Origin: Sinorhizobium sp. BG8
GTDB lineage: Bacteria; Pseudomonadota; Alphaproteobacteria; Rhizobiales; Rhizobiaceae
Reading direction: 5' to 3'
DNA: 64,000 bases
Assembly: GCF_016864555.1 (NCBI RefSeq)
Contig: NZ_CP044011.1
Coordinates: 2,561,501-2,625,500 of the forward strand
How positions within the stretch are numbered: the stretch's first letter is position 1; the number at the start of each line of letters is the position of its first letter. Below the pieces are notes generated by a model. The model did not search any database. It saw only the letters and a program-made list of their open reading frames with translations, and was not told where the DNA came from. Position numbers and translations under genes: made by a program. Positions 1 through 9,331 of the stretch are shown here, piece after piece.

Positions 1-1241
1 TGCTGGTGTACCGACTCGGTACCTACATTCCGCTTCCCGGCCTCAACCCGGAAGCCTTCGCGCAGGCCTTCCAGGGCCAGAGCAGCGGTATTCTCGGCCT
101 CTTCAACATGTTCTCCGGTGGCGCCGTCGAGCGCATGGCGATCTTCGCGCTCGGCATCATGCCGTACATCTCCGCGTCGATCATCGTGCAGCTGATGACA
201 TCGGTCGTTCCTTCGCTCGAGCAGCTGAAGAAGGAAGGTGAGCAGGGCCGCAAGATCATCAACCAGTACACCCGCTACGGTACGGTGCTGCTCGGCGCCC
301 TCCAGGCTTATGGTATTTCGGTCGGTCTCGAAAGCGGATCCGGCCTTGTGAACGATCCGGGCTGGTTCTTCCGCATTTCGACCGTGATCTCGCTGCTCGG
401 CGGCACGATGTTCCTGATGTGGCTGGGCGAGCAGATTACCTCGCGCGGCATCGGCAACGGTATCTCGCTGATCATTTTCGCGGGTATCGTGGCTCACCTC
501 CCGACGGCACTGGCCGGAACCCTCGAGCTCGGCCGTACCGGCGCGCTCTCGGTCGGCGTGATCTTCGCGGTCGTCGTCATGGCTGTTGCGGTCATTGCGG
601 TCATCGTCTTCGTGGAGCGCGCGCAGCGCCGGCTCCTGATCCAGTATCCGAAGCGCCAGGTCGGCAACCGCATGTTCCAGGGCGATACGTCGCACCTGCC
701 GCTGAAGCTCAACACCTCGGGCGTTATCCCCGCGATCTTCGCGTCCTCGCTTCTGCTCTTGCCCGCGACGCTTGCTGGTTTCAGCAACACCGCAGCTCTG
801 CCTGCCTGGGCGACGACGATCGTTTCGTCGCTCGGTCACGGCAAGCCGCTCTACATGATCCTCTACGCGGCAATGATTGCCTTCTTTGCCTTCTTCTATA
901 CGGCTATCGTCTTCAATCCGAAGGACACGGCCGACAATCTGAAGAAGCACGGTGGCTTCATTCCGGGCATCCGTCCGGGCGAGCGTACGGCGGAGTACAT
1001 CGACTACGTGCTGACTCGCATCACGGTGATCGGCGCGCTCTATCTTGTATTCGTGTGCATTCTTCCTGAAATCCTAATCGCGCAGACGGGTGTGCCGTTC
1101 TACCTTGGTGGTACGTCGCTTTTGATTGTTGTCAGCGTGACCCTTGATACGGTAGCACAGATACAGGGTCACCTGATTGCTCAGCAATATGAGGGGCTGA
1201 TCAAGAAATCGAAGCTGCGTGGAGGGAAGAGGGGACGATGA
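1..1241 (+). CDS. secY: Protein translocase subunit SecY (5' end cut off by window)
   Basis: SecY forms the central channel of the Sec translocon in the inner membrane. The reading frame is already open at the first base and continues to the TGA at 1239-1241. It enters at [13 protein letters not shown], which lies at the end of the first transmembrane segment of rhizobial SecY, so about 35 N-terminal residues are outside the window. Repeated hydrophobic segments, the [14 protein letters not shown] segment and the basic C-terminal tail ([12 protein letters not shown]) are typical. The stop overlaps the start of adk by 4 nt (ATGA), the usual order at the end of the spc operon. Confidence 0.97.
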   Translation, partial: LVYRLGTYIPLPGLNPEAFAQAFQGQSSGILGLFNMFSGGAVERMAIFALGIMPYISASIIVQLMTSVVPSLEQLKKEGEQGRKIINQYTRYGTVLLGALQAYGISVGLESGSGLVNDPGWFFRISTVISLLGGTMFLMWLGEQITSRGIGNGISLIIFAGIVAHLPTALAGTLELGRTGALSVGVIFAVVVMAVAVIAVIVFVERAQRRLLIQYPKRQVGNRMFQGDTSHLPLKLNTSGVIPAIFASSLLLLPATLAGFSNTAALPAWATTIVSSLGHGKPLYMILYAAMIAFFAFFYTAIVFNPKDTADNLKKHGGFIPGIRPGERTAEYIDYVLTRITVIGALYLVFVCILPEILIAQTGVPFYLGGTSLLIVVSVTLDTVAQIQGHLIAQQYEGLIKKSKLRGGKRGR

Positions 1242-1815
1242 GACTGATATTCTTGGGACCGCCGGGAGCAGGCAAGGGGACGCAAGCCAAGCTGCTGACG
1301 GAGAAGTACGGCATTCCGCAGCTCTCCACGGGAGATATGCTGAGGGCGGCCGTAGCTGCCCAGACCGAGGTCGGAAAGCGTGCCAAGGCAGTCATGGACG
1401 CCGGGCAGCTGGTTTCGGACGCGATAGTCAACGAGATCGTGTCGGACCGGATTGATTCGGCGGACTGTGCCAGGGGCTTCATCCTCGACGGCTATCCCCG
1501 TACGGTTCCGCAGGCCGAAGCGCTTGATGGCATCCTTGCCGGCAAGGGGCTTGGCCTCGATGCGGTGATCGAGCTGAAGGTCGACGAGGATGCGTTGGTC
1601 AAGCGGATGGAAACCCGTGTGGCCGAAACCATTGCAGCCGGGGCACTGTGCGCTCGGATGACAATCCCGAGGCGTTCAAGCGCCGACTCACCGAGTATCG
1701 GGAAAAGACCGCTCCGCTGTCGAATTACTATTCGACGACCGGCAAGCTGAAGACGATCGATGGCATGGCTGATGTCGGCGTTGTCACCGCAGCCATCAAC
1801 GGGATTCTTGGCTAG
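1238..1815 (+). CDS. adk: Adenylate kinase, interrupted by an apparent 1-base deletion
   Basis: Adenylate kinase interconverts ATP+AMP and 2 ADP in the cytoplasm. The N-terminal frame shows the P-loop [10 protein letters not shown], the AMP-binding STGDMLR segment and LDGYPRT. After residue about 134 the frame becomes nonsense and stops at 1750. The expected C-terminus ([20 protein letters not shown] and onward to INGILG) continues in another frame to the TAG at 1813-1815. Adding one G to the G run at 1640-1643 restores a 192-residue protein of normal length for the short-LID alphaproteobacterial form. The gene is essential and sits in its normal place, so a sequencing undercall is far more likely than a real lesion. 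Confidence 0.93.
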
Positions 1816-1850
1816 GCCCGGAACAGGTTGAAAAACAGGCGGTCGGGGAG

Positions 1851-1880
1851 TTGACTTTTCCGGCCGATTCCTCTTAAGAC
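1851..1880 (+). promoter_or_regulatory. Candidate sigma-70 promoter for the rpsM operon
   Basis: A TTGACT box at 1851-1856 is followed after 17-18 nt by TTAAGA/TAAGAC at 1874-1880. It lies in the 233-nt gap between adk and rpsM, a larger gap than elsewhere in the spc-alpha region, and would drive rpsM-rpsK-rpoA-rplQ separately from secY-adk. This is inferred from sequence match only. Confidence 0.45.
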
Positions 1881-2048
1881 AGCGCCAACTCGCGGCATGA
1901 AAAGCGGTCGGCGCGGATTTCAGAAGAACGAAGTCCGGGTGCGGTCGTTTTTGACGTGTCCCGAACCTCATGTTGAACGAGTGGCCGGATGCGGCCGCAT
2001 AACGAAGCACCTATTGCCGGATGGCAACTGGAAGCAAGGAGAACAGGC

Positions 2049-2417
2049 GTGGCACGTATCGCTGGCGTCAACATCCCGACTGCAAAGCGCGTAGTCATCG
2101 CGCTGCGCTACATTCACGGGATCGGTCCGAAATTCGCACAGGAGATCATCGAGAAGGTCGGTATTCCGGCTGATCGCCGCGTGCACCAGCTCACGGATGC
2201 GGAAATCCTGCAGATCCGTGAAACGATCGACCGCGACTATCAGGTCGAAGGCGACCTGCGTCGTGAGACGGCTATGAACATCAAGCGTCTGATGGACCTC
2301 GGCTGCTACCGCGGCCTGCGTCATCGTCGCGGCCTTCCGGTCCGCGGCCAGCGCACGCACACCAATGCTCGCACCCGCAAGGGTCCGGCAAAGGCCATCG
2401 CCGGCAAGAAGAAGTAA
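2049..2417 (+). CDS. rpsM: 30S ribosomal protein S13
   Basis: S13 sits in the head of the small subunit and contacts 5S/23S rRNA through intersubunit bridges. The protein (122 aa) starts at a GTG giving [10 protein letters not shown], 6-8 nt after an AAGGAG-like ribosome-binding site; the longer open frame upstream has no homology. The [10 protein letters not shown] helix-hairpin motif, the [25 protein letters not shown] core and the basic C-terminus are characteristic. It is the first gene of the alpha operon. Confidence 0.97.
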   Translation: MARIAGVNIPTAKRVVIALRYIHGIGPKFAQEIIEKVGIPADRRVHQLTDAEILQIRETIDRDYQVEGDLRRETAMNIKRLMDLGCYRGLRHRRGLPVRGQRTHTNARTRKGPAKAIAGKKK

Positions 2418-2440
2418 TTTCCCGGAAACGGGGAATAAGG

Positions 2441-2467
2441 GGCTGGCGCGATGCGCCGGCCTCTTTT
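2441..2467 (+). terminator. Hairpin plus T-run between rpsM and rpsK (terminator or attenuator)
   Basis: A nine-pair stem (2441-2449 with 2453-2461, one G-U pair) with a GAT loop is followed by TCTTTT. It lies 24 nt after the rpsM stop, inside an operon that is normally co-transcribed. Partial termination or RNA processing is therefore more likely than full termination. Confidence 0.5.
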
Positions 2468-2685
2468 GAGTTTCGAAAGGGGCTTTGCCGCTGTCATTTC
2501 AGCGGGCCGTCAAGAGACGGTTGCCCCGATCGGTGGAGCTGCTGGTGCTACGGCAGTGACGATATCGCCGCGCGGTCGTTCTCTTTACGTCGCGCATATT
2601 CAAGGACAGGGCAGGGGCGACTGAGCTCCAACCCGGTGGAGCCGCTGGAACTACGGCGGTGTCGAGATCAACGAAAGGAATACCC

Positions 2686-3075
2686 ATGGCCAAGGAAGCC
2701 GCACGCGTCCGCCGTCGCGAACGCAAGAACATCACCTCTGGTGTTGCTCACGTCAATTCTTCGTTCAACAACACGATGATCACCATCACCGACGCACAGG
2801 GCAACGCGATTGCCTGGTCGTCCGCCGGTGCAAAGGGCTTCAAGGGTTCGCGCAAGTCGACCCCGTTCGCTGCCCAGATCGCTGCTGAAGACTGCGCCAA
2901 GAAGGCTCAGGAGCACGGCATGAAGTCGCTCGAAGTCGAAGTCTGCGGTCCGGGTTCCGGTCGCGAATCGGCTCTGCGTGCACTGCAGGCTGCCGGCTTC
3001 ATGATCACTTCGATCCGCGACGTCACGCCGATCCCGCACAATGGCTGCCGTCCGCGCAAGAAGCGCCGCGTCTGA
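2686..3075 (+). CDS. rpsK: 30S ribosomal protein S11
   Basis: S11 (129 aa) forms part of the small-subunit platform. The start is the ATG giving [15 protein letters not shown], preceded by a GAAAGG ribosome-binding site; the earlier in-frame codon adds an unrelated peptide. The conserved segments [45 protein letters not shown] and the C-terminal [15 protein letters not shown] are intact. It lies between rpsM and rpoA as in other alphaproteobacteria. Confidence 0.97.
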   Translation: MAKEAARVRRRERKNITSGVAHVNSSFNNTMITITDAQGNAIAWSSAGAKGFKGSRKSTPFAAQIAAEDCAKKAQEHGMKSLEVEVCGPGSGRESALRALQAAGFMITSIRDVTPIPHNGCRPRKKRRV

Positions 3076-3178
3076 TCATTTGCATTCAACCGGTCGGTGA
3101 GCGCGCGGGCGCTCCTCCCGGCTCTTCAAGGCTCGGCCGGCACGATTGGATGGTGCCGGCGAACGGAAGGCAAGAAAT

Positions 3179-4189
3179 ATGATCCAGAAAAACTGGCAGG
3201 AACTGATCAAGCCGAACAAGGTGGAGTTCTCCTCCTCGGGCCGCACCAAGGTTAGCCTGGTCGCGGAACCCCTGGAGCGTGGCTTCGGCCTGACGCTCGG
3301 CAACGCGCTTCGTCGCGTTCTGCTCTCCTCTCTGCGTGGTGCCGCTGTTACGGCCGTGCAGATCGACGGCGTGCTGCATGAGTTCTCCTCTATCCCGGGC
3401 GTTCGGGAAGACGTGACGGACATCGTGCTCAACATCAAGGAAATCGCCATCAAGATGGATGGCGACGATGCCAAGCGCATGGTCGTGCGCAAGCAGGGCC
3501 CGGGCGTTGTTACGGCTGGCGACATCCAGACGGTTGGCGATATCGAGATCCTCAACCCGAACCATGTGATCTGCACCCTCGACGAGGGCGCCGAGATCCG
3601 CATGGAGTTCACCGTCAACAACGGCAAGGGCTATGTTCCGGCCGAGCGTAACCGCTCGGAAGACGCTCCGATCGGCCTCATCCCGGTCGACAGCCTGTAC
3701 TCGCCGGTCAAGAAAGTGTCCTACAAGGTGGAAAACACCCGCGAAGGCCAGGTTCTCGACTACGACAAGCTGACGATGTCGATCGAAACCGATGGTTCGG
3801 TCACGGGTGAAGATGCGATCGCATTCGCGGCCCGCATCCTTCAGGACCAGCTGTCGGTCTTCGTCAACTTCGACGAGCCGCAGAAGGAAGCTGAAGAAGA
3901 GTCCGTCACGGAACTCGCCTTCAACCCGGCGCTTCTCAAGAAGGTTGACGAACTGGAACTGTCCGTCCGTTCGGCCAACTGCCTGAAGAACGACAACATC
4001 GTCTACATCGGCGACCTCATTCAGAAGACCGAAGCCGAAATGCTCCGGACTCCCAACTTTGGTCGCAAGTCGCTGAACGAAATCAAGGAAGTTCTCGCTT
4101 CCATGGGCCTGCACCTCGGCATGGAAGTGCCGGCATGGCCGCCCGAGAACATCGAAGATCTCGCAAAGCGTTACGAAGACCAGTACTAA
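3179..4189 (+). CDS. rpoA: DNA-directed RNA polymerase subunit alpha
   Basis: The alpha subunit assembles RNA polymerase and contacts regulators and UP elements. The 336-residue protein starts at [14 protein letters not shown] (ATG at 3179). The N-terminal dimerisation domain (residues about 1-235) contains [20 protein letters not shown]. An acidic linker follows, then a C-terminal helix-hairpin-helix domain with [20 protein letters not shown]. Length and order match rhizobial RpoA. Confidence 0.98.
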   Translation: MIQKNWQELIKPNKVEFSSSGRTKVSLVAEPLERGFGLTLGNALRRVLLSSLRGAAVTAVQIDGVLHEFSSIPGVREDVTDIVLNIKEIAIKMDGDDAKRMVVRKQGPGVVTAGDIQTVGDIEILNPNHVICTLDEGAEIRMEFTVNNGKGYVPAERNRSEDAPIGLIPVDSLYSPVKKVSYKVENTREGQVLDYDKLTMSIETDGSVTGEDAIAFAARILQDQLSVFVNFDEPQKEAEEESVTELAFNPALLKKVDELELSVRSANCLKNDNIVYIGDLIQKTEAEMLRTPNFGRKSLNEIKEVLASMGLHLGMEVPAWPPENIEDLAKRYEDQY

Positions 4190-4196
4190 CAGAACA

Positions 4197-4222
4197 AAAG
4201 GCAGGGTCTTTTCGCTGCCTTT
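4197..4222 (+). terminator. Inverted repeat between rpoA and rplQ
   Basis: AAAGGCAG (4197-4204) pairs with CTGCCTTT (4215-4222) around a 10-nt loop, 8 nt after the rpoA stop. The T-run after the stem is very short, so this may be an attenuator or RNA-processing hairpin rather than a terminator. Confidence 0.3.
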
Positions 4223-4312
4223 CCCCGTCAAACAGCAGGTGTTGACGCCTGTATGTGCCAGGAAACGGCAGGCCCGAACGAGAATGGGTCCCTGCATTAA
4301 AGGAGAATAGCA

Positions 4313-4738
4313 ATGCGCCACCAGAAAGCCGGCCGCAAGCTGAATAGGACCGCCAGCCACCGCAAGGCAATGTTTGCCAACATGGCTGCTTCGCTCATCA
4401 CGCATGAGCAGATCGTAACGACGCTCCCGAAGGCGAAGGAAATTCGTCCGATCGTCGAAAAGCTTGTCACGCTCGGCAAGCGCGGCGACCTGCACGCTCG
4501 CCGTCAGGCGATCTCGCAGATCCGCGACGTTGCCGTTGTTTCGAAGCTGTTCGACGCGATCGCAAGCCGTTACGCAAACCGCAACGGCGGCTACCTTCGC
4601 ATCATGAAGGCAGGCTTCCGCCACGGCGACAATGCGGCTCTGGCCGTCATCGAGTTCGTCGACCGTGACGTCGACGCCAAGGGCGCAGCCGACAAGGTTC
4701 GCGTTGCCGCTGAAGCAGACGCTGCCGAAGCCGCCTGA
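4313..4738 (+). CDS. rplQ: 50S ribosomal protein L17
   Basis: L17 (141 aa) lies near the peptide exit tunnel. The N-terminus [20 protein letters not shown], then [22 protein letters not shown], is diagnostic. The C-terminal alanine-rich tail is common in rhizobia. An AAGGAG ribosome-binding site precedes the ATG. It is the last gene of the alpha operon. Confidence 0.97.
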   Translation: MRHQKAGRKLNRTASHRKAMFANMAASLITHEQIVTTLPKAKEIRPIVEKLVTLGKRGDLHARRQAISQIRDVAVVSKLFDAIASRYANRNGGYLRIMKAGFRHGDNAALAVIEFVDRDVDAKGAADKVRVAAEADAAEAA

Positions 4739-4767
4739 TCGAAAAAACGTCCTCACCGGACGTCTTG

Positions 4768-4801
4768 AAGCCGGACGCGAAAGCGTCCGGCTTTTTCTTT
4801 T
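4768..4801 (+). terminator. Rho-independent terminator of the alpha operon
   Basis: A perfect 11-bp stem (4768-4778 with 4783-4793) closed by a GAAA tetraloop is followed by a T-rich run. It lies 30 nt after the rplQ stop and marks the end of the ribosomal operon. Confidence 0.92.
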
Positions 4802-4899
4802 CAAAAATGCGCTTTGCAAGGTTTTGGAAACCATGTCGCTAGGGATTGTCTTTAGCCCCGAGCCTTAAGGTCCCGTCCGGGTTTAATCGAGTTTGGGCG

Positions 4900-6096
4900 A
4901 TGGTCGAGAATTTCGCATTTCTGCTGCCGGTGGTTCTCACCCTGTTCGGCGTGGCGTTTCTCATCGTCGCGCGCTTCGGCAACCGTTCCGCCCTGTCTTG
5001 GGGTGGCGGCTATCTCTGTGCGGCGCTCGGCTTCCTTGCGCCGCTTCTGCAGGCTGTCGCGCCGGTGCCCCTGGTCGCGATGACGGCGGACGCCACGTTC
5101 CTCAGCGCCTTCCTCCTCTACAGCAATGGCCTGACCACGCATTTTGACGCGCCCCGGCATCTCGCCCTTCGTCTTGGCATTGCTGCTGTCGCCTATGGCG
5201 TCATCGCCTACGCGGTTTTTGTCGCGCAAAGCCTGCGCGTCGAGCTCTTCGTCAGCGACATTGCCTGCAGCCTGCTGATGCTGGTTGCGCTGCTGTCCTC
5301 CTGGCGCCGGGCCGCCACGTGGGTGGATCGTGCGCTCCTTGGCGCTGTGATCTTCGTCATGCTGGAGACGACGGTGCGCACGGTCGTCTTCTTCATCATG
5401 GCGGGTAGCCCTGCCATGGATGCCTTTATTGGCTCGTCCTACGCCTTCATCATGCAGATCACGGCGACGATCGGTGCATTGCTCATGGCGCTGACGGCGC
5501 TTGCTTCCGTGGCGTTACGGATCGTCGAGCGGCACCGCAAGGCGTCGGAGGAGGATCCACTGACCGGTCTTCTCAACCGTCGAGGCTTCGACCAGCTCAT
5601 CGGTGAAAACGGGCATGCGGGCAAGAACGACGCCGCCATCATCGTTGCCGATATCGATTGGTTCAAGTCGATCAACGACCGCTTCGGACACGCTGCCGGG
5701 GACGAGGCTATCCGTGAGGTAGCCACGCACCTGCGCTCGCTTGACTGGCCGGGCGTTGCTGTCGCCCGCTTCGGCGGTGAGGAGTTTATCGCCTATCTGC
5801 CGAATTGCCGCTTGCAGGACGCCCATATGCTCGCGAACACGGTGCGCCTCGCATTGTCGGAACAAGACCTCGGCCACATCGGCATCGACCACTCGATCAC
5901 CGCGAGTTTCGGCGTCGCGGTCACGGCTGCCGGCGATCACACGATCCATGACGCGATCAGCCGCGCGGACCGGTTGCTCTATCTTGCCAAGAGCAATGGC
6001 CGGAACCGCGTCGTCAGCAGCGCGGCCGACAAGGCCCACCATGCTGGCCAGGAAGCAGGAGTCGGGCCGAAAGGTCCGAATCTTCGCGTTATTTGA
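4900..6096 (+). CDS. Membrane-bound GGDEF protein (putative diguanylate cyclase)
   Basis: The protein (398 aa from the ATG at 4900, MVENFAF) has an N-terminal block of about six hydrophobic segments (residues 1-215) and a C-terminal GGDEF domain. The GGEEF active-site motif is at residues 292-296, and the DIDWFKSINDRFGHAAGD substrate and metal-binding segment is present, so c-di-GMP synthesis is expected. No RxxD inhibitory site lies at the usual five-residue spacing before GGEEF (RSLD is nine residues away), so product inhibition may be absent. The longer open frame from a TTG at 4846 overlaps the region just after the terminator and is less likely. Confidence 0.85.
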   Translation: MVENFAFLLPVVLTLFGVAFLIVARFGNRSALSWGGGYLCAALGFLAPLLQAVAPVPLVAMTADATFLSAFLLYSNGLTTHFDAPRHLALRLGIAAVAYGVIAYAVFVAQSLRVELFVSDIACSLLMLVALLSSWRRAATWVDRALLGAVIFVMLETTVRTVVFFIMAGSPAMDAFIGSSYAFIMQITATIGALLMALTALASVALRIVERHRKASEEDPLTGLLNRRGFDQLIGENGHAGKNDAAIIVADIDWFKSINDRFGHAAGDEAIREVATHLRSLDWPGVAVARFGGEEFIAYLPNCRLQDAHMLANTVRLALSEQDLGHIGIDHSITASFGVAVTAAGDHTIHDAISRADRLLYLAKSNGRNRVVSSAADKAHHAGQEAGVGPKGPNLRVI

Positions 6097-6745
6097 CGCT
6101 TTGCCGTACCACTGCGGGGCGCAGCCGAGCGCGTCCGCCTTTGAACTCGCGGATGATCGGGCGGGCCGAGCGATAGAGCAGCAGCCCGATGATGATCGTG
6201 AGATAGACGTACTGTTCCACGGTTAGAACCTTGGTGGACAGCGCGAAATGGATGATCCCAAGCGCCGCGATGATGTAGACGAGGCGGTGCAGCCGGTTCC
6301 AGTTCATTCCCAGGCGTCGGATCGAGTAGGTGTTTGATGTCAGGGCGAGGGGTATGAGGAGGACAAGCGCTGCCATTCCAAACATGATGAAGGGCCGCTT
6401 GAGCACATCCTGAACGACCGCCTTGAGGTAGAGCGCCTGGTCGAGGATCATGTACACGGAGAAATGCATCACCGCGTAGTAGAAAGTCAGAAGTCCCAGT
6501 GCCCGCCTGTAGCGGATGAGGTTCCAGCCGCCGAGTTCGCGTAAGGGGCTGATGGCAAGGGTCAGGATGAGGAAGCGAAGGGTCCATAGCCCAAGTGCCA
6601 GCTCGAAGGTCTTGACGGGGTCTGGCCCAAGGCGGCCGGTAGCTCCGAGATAGAACTGCGAGACAGCCGGCACGAGGCCGATGGCATAGAGCATCCAGAC
6701 CGAGGCGGGTTGCCAGCGCTTCGGAATCTCCAGCTTGACGCCCAT
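6089..6745 (-). CDS. msrQ: Heme-binding membrane subunit MsrQ (YedZ)
   Basis: MsrQ passes electrons from the quinone pool to MsrP for repair of oxidised methionines in periplasmic proteins. The 218-residue protein has about six hydrophobic helices and the family histidines H94 (YYAVMHFS), H153 (NRLHRLVY) and H166 (GIIHFALS), consistent with heme ligation. The start ATG at 6745 overlaps the msrP stop by one base (TGATG), implying translational coupling. The longer upstream frame is only the shadow of msrP. Confidence 0.93.
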   Translation of the reverse strand: MGVKLEIPKRWQPASVWMLYAIGLVPAVSQFYLGATGRLGPDPVKTFELALGLWTLRFLILTLAISPLRELGGWNLIRYRRALGLLTFYYAVMHFSVYMILDQALYLKAVVQDVLKRPFIMFGMAALVLLIPLALTSNTYSIRRLGMNWNRLHRLVYIIAALGIIHFALSTKVLTVEQYVYLTIIIGLLLYRSARPIIREFKGGRARLRPAVVRQSVK

Positions 6746-7686
6746 CAGAAGTTTGCCCTCAAGTCCATGCCGGCATAGAGGCTTGCGACCTCCTCGCCAT
6801 AGCCGTTGAAGGGAAGAGTCGGCCGGCGATCCGCACCGAAGAAGCCCCCGCCACCGATCCGACGCTCCGTGGCCTGGCTCCAGCGCGGATGATCGACCTC
6901 CGGATTGACGTTCGCATAGAAACCGTACTCCTGCGGGTTGGCGACCTGCCATGTGTTCTTCGGTTCCTGGTCCGTAAGCGTGATCCGGACGATCGACTTG
7001 ATCCCCTTGAACCCGTACTTCCAGGGAACGACGAGCCGGATGGGTGCTCCGTTCTGGTTCGGGAGCGTCTGGCCGTAGAGCCCGACGGCGAGGATGGCCA
7101 GGGGATGCCGGGCCTCGTCCAGGCGCAGACCTTCGACATAGGGCCAGGGCAGCGACTGGAAATAGCCAGCCTGGCCGGGCATCTCCTCGGGCCTGACGAC
7201 GGTCTCGAATGCTACGTACTTGGCGCTGCCGAGCGGTTCGACCTTGTCGAGGAGGGCAGAAAGGGGGAAGCCGATCCAGGGTATGACCATCGACCAGGCC
7301 TCGACGCAGCGCATACGGTAGATGCGCTCTTCGATCGGCATTCCGAGAAGTTCCTCGATGCCGAAGTCCTTCGGCTTCGAAACCATGCCGTCGACCTTTA
7401 CCGTCCAGGGCGTCGGCTTGAAGTTTTCTGAACTGGCAGCCGGATCGGCCTTGCCCATGCCGAACTCGTAGAAATTGTTGTAGGTCGTGACATCCTTTTC
7501 AGGCGTCAGCGGCTCGTCGACCTTGTAGCTGCTTGCGGCCGCTTTCAGTGCTGCGGCCTCGGCGCTTGCCGCACCGGCTAGAAGCAGGCCGCCCGCGGAG
7601 GTGGCGAGGAAAGCCCGGCGGTTCAGGAAACACTGCTTCGGCGTAATCTCCGAACTGGCGATTTTCGGGACGCGGTAGGCTGGCAT
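6745..7686 (-). CDS. msrP: Periplasmic methionine sulfoxide reductase catalytic subunit MsrP (YedY)
   Basis: MsrP is a molybdopterin enzyme that reduces methionine sulfoxide in periplasmic proteins. The 313-residue protein begins [17 protein letters not shown] and carries a Tat signal ([23 protein letters not shown], twin arginine at 23-24). Cys127 in [12 protein letters not shown] is the expected Mo ligand. The start at 7686 is chosen because AAGGAG lies 8 nt before it. The gene is followed directly by msrQ. The 5' region is divergent from the htrA-type protease, another periplasmic protein-quality gene. Confidence 0.94.
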   Translation of the reverse strand: MPAYRVPKIASSEITPKQCFLNRRAFLATSAGGLLLAGAASAEAAALKAAASSYKVDEPLTPEKDVTTYNNFYEFGMGKADPAASSENFKPTPWTVKVDGMVSKPKDFGIEELLGMPIEERIYRMRCVEAWSMVIPWIGFPLSALLDKVEPLGSAKYVAFETVVRPEEMPGQAGYFQSLPWPYVEGLRLDEARHPLAILAVGLYGQTLPNQNGAPIRLVVPWKYGFKGIKSIVRITLTDQEPKNTWQVANPQEYGFYANVNPEVDHPRWSQATERRIGGGGFFGADRRPTLPFNGYGEEVASLYAGMDLRANF

Positions 7687-7931
7687 GGCCTTGCTCCTTG
7701 AGCAACGAGTGCGATGGATGATGGCACAAGTACGATCGTTGCACTCGTCGATGATAAGGCGGGTGTGACGGTTGAGGAAAACAGAGATTCGTTCACGGCG
7801 AAAGGGGGCGGGCAACCACGTTTTCGTGCGCGCAACGTGAGTTTCTTCGTATAGTCCGACCGCGACCGCGTTTGCCTTTTTTCGTCCGAAATCCTATCTG
7901 AACGTGGCGGCGAAGAAACGGAGAATGCTTC

Positions 7932-9331
7932 ATGCTGATCGGCCAACGAATTGTAACGGCGTTTGTTTTTGCCATGGTTGCCTGCGGGCCGGCGATGGCT
8001 CAGGCCGAGAGGGCCGTTCCCCAGTCCAAACTCGAAATGCAGCTGTCTTTTGCGCCCCTCGTGAAGCAGACCGCCAACGCAGTCGTGAACGTCTATGCCG
8101 AAAAGGTGGTCGAGCGCCGATCGATCTTCGAAGACAATCCCTTCTTCGAGGAGTTCTTCGGACAGCGGATGCCGAATCGCTCGGAGAAACAGTCGTCGCT
8201 GGGTTCCGGGGTCATCGTCGGCAAGAATGGCATCGTCGTCACGAACAATCACGTGATCGACGGTGCAAACGACATCAAGGTCGCACTCGCCGATGGTCGC
8301 GAATATCCGTGCAAGGTGATGCTCAAGGACGACCGGGTGGACCTTGCGGTGCTGAAGATCGACGCGAAGGCAGAGTTCGAGACTATGCCGCTCGGCGACA
8401 GCGACGCGGTGGAGGTCGGTGACCTCGTTCTGGCGATCGGCAATCCGTTCGGAGTGGGGCAGACTGTCACCAGCGGCATCGTTTCCGCCCTCGCACGCAA
8501 TCAGATCAAGTCCGGTGATTTCGGCTTCTTCATCCAGACCGACGCCTCGATCAATCCCGGCAACTCCGGTGGCGGTCTCATCAACATGAAGGGCGAGCTC
8601 ATCGGCATCAACACGGCCATCTTTTCCCGGGAGGCGGTTCGAACGGCGTGGGCTTCGCCATTCCCGCCAACCTTGTGAAAGCCTTTGTGACGAGCGCGGA
8701 AGGCGGAAGCACGACGTTCGACCGTCCCTTCGTCGGCGCGACCTTCGACGCCGTCACCTCGGAGGTCGCCGAGGCGCTGGGTCTCGATCGTGCACGCGGC
8801 GCGCTCGTGTCGAAAGTCCTGCCAAACAGCCCCGCGGAGAAGGCGGGCCTGAAGCCCGGCCAGGTGGTTCTTGCCGTGAACGGCATTCCGGTCGAACATC
8901 CCGACGCCCTCGGTTATCGCCTGGCGACGGTCGGCATCGGCGGCAAGGCGACGCTGACCGTCAGCATCGACGGCAAGGAACAGGAACAGCTGACGATTGC
9001 GCTCGACCGCGCACCGGAGACCGTGCCGCGCGACGAGCGGCTGGTCGAGGGACGCAACCCCTTCGCAGGCGCCGTGGTCGCCAATCTTTCGCCGCGTCTC
9101 GCCGAGGAGCTGCGCATGTCGACGAGTTCGTCGGGCGTGGTGGTGACGCAAGTCAATCGAGGCTCGCCAGCCGCACGCATCGGCCTGCAGCCGCGCGATA
9201 TCGTTGTTGAGCTGAACGGTACGGCCGTGGCTTCCACCGAGGTGCTGGAAAGCCTCGTGGACGAGGATCCCTCCATCTGGCGCGTCGAGATCGAGCGCGA
9301 CGGCCAGCGTATCCGACAGTTTTTCCGATGA
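7932..9331 (+). CDS. HtrA/Deg-type periplasmic serine protease, with an apparent 1-base deletion
   Basis: This is a trypsin-like protease with a signal peptide (about residues 1-24, ending AMA-QA). The triad is His107 (TNNHVIDG), Asp137 (DRVDLAVL) and Ser212 (NPGNSGGG). Two PDZ domains follow (VGATFDAVTSEVAEALG and LSPRLAEELRMSTSSSGVV). The first frame ends at 8678 and the rest is read in a second frame; one missing G in the run at 8629-8631 (SRGGGSNGVGFAIP expected) explains this. The restored length is 466 aa, normal for rhizobial Deg proteases. It overlaps rarA by 4 nt (ATGA), a common pairing in rhizobia. Confidence 0.92.

Noticed and set aside
3086-4834. 582-codon minus-strand frame
   Set aside because: Antisense shadow of rpoA and rplQ, both certain genes.
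7932-9331. Two separate genes instead of one protease
   Set aside because: The N-terminal part ends mid-domain and the second part lacks a start context; together they form one standard HtrA protein.
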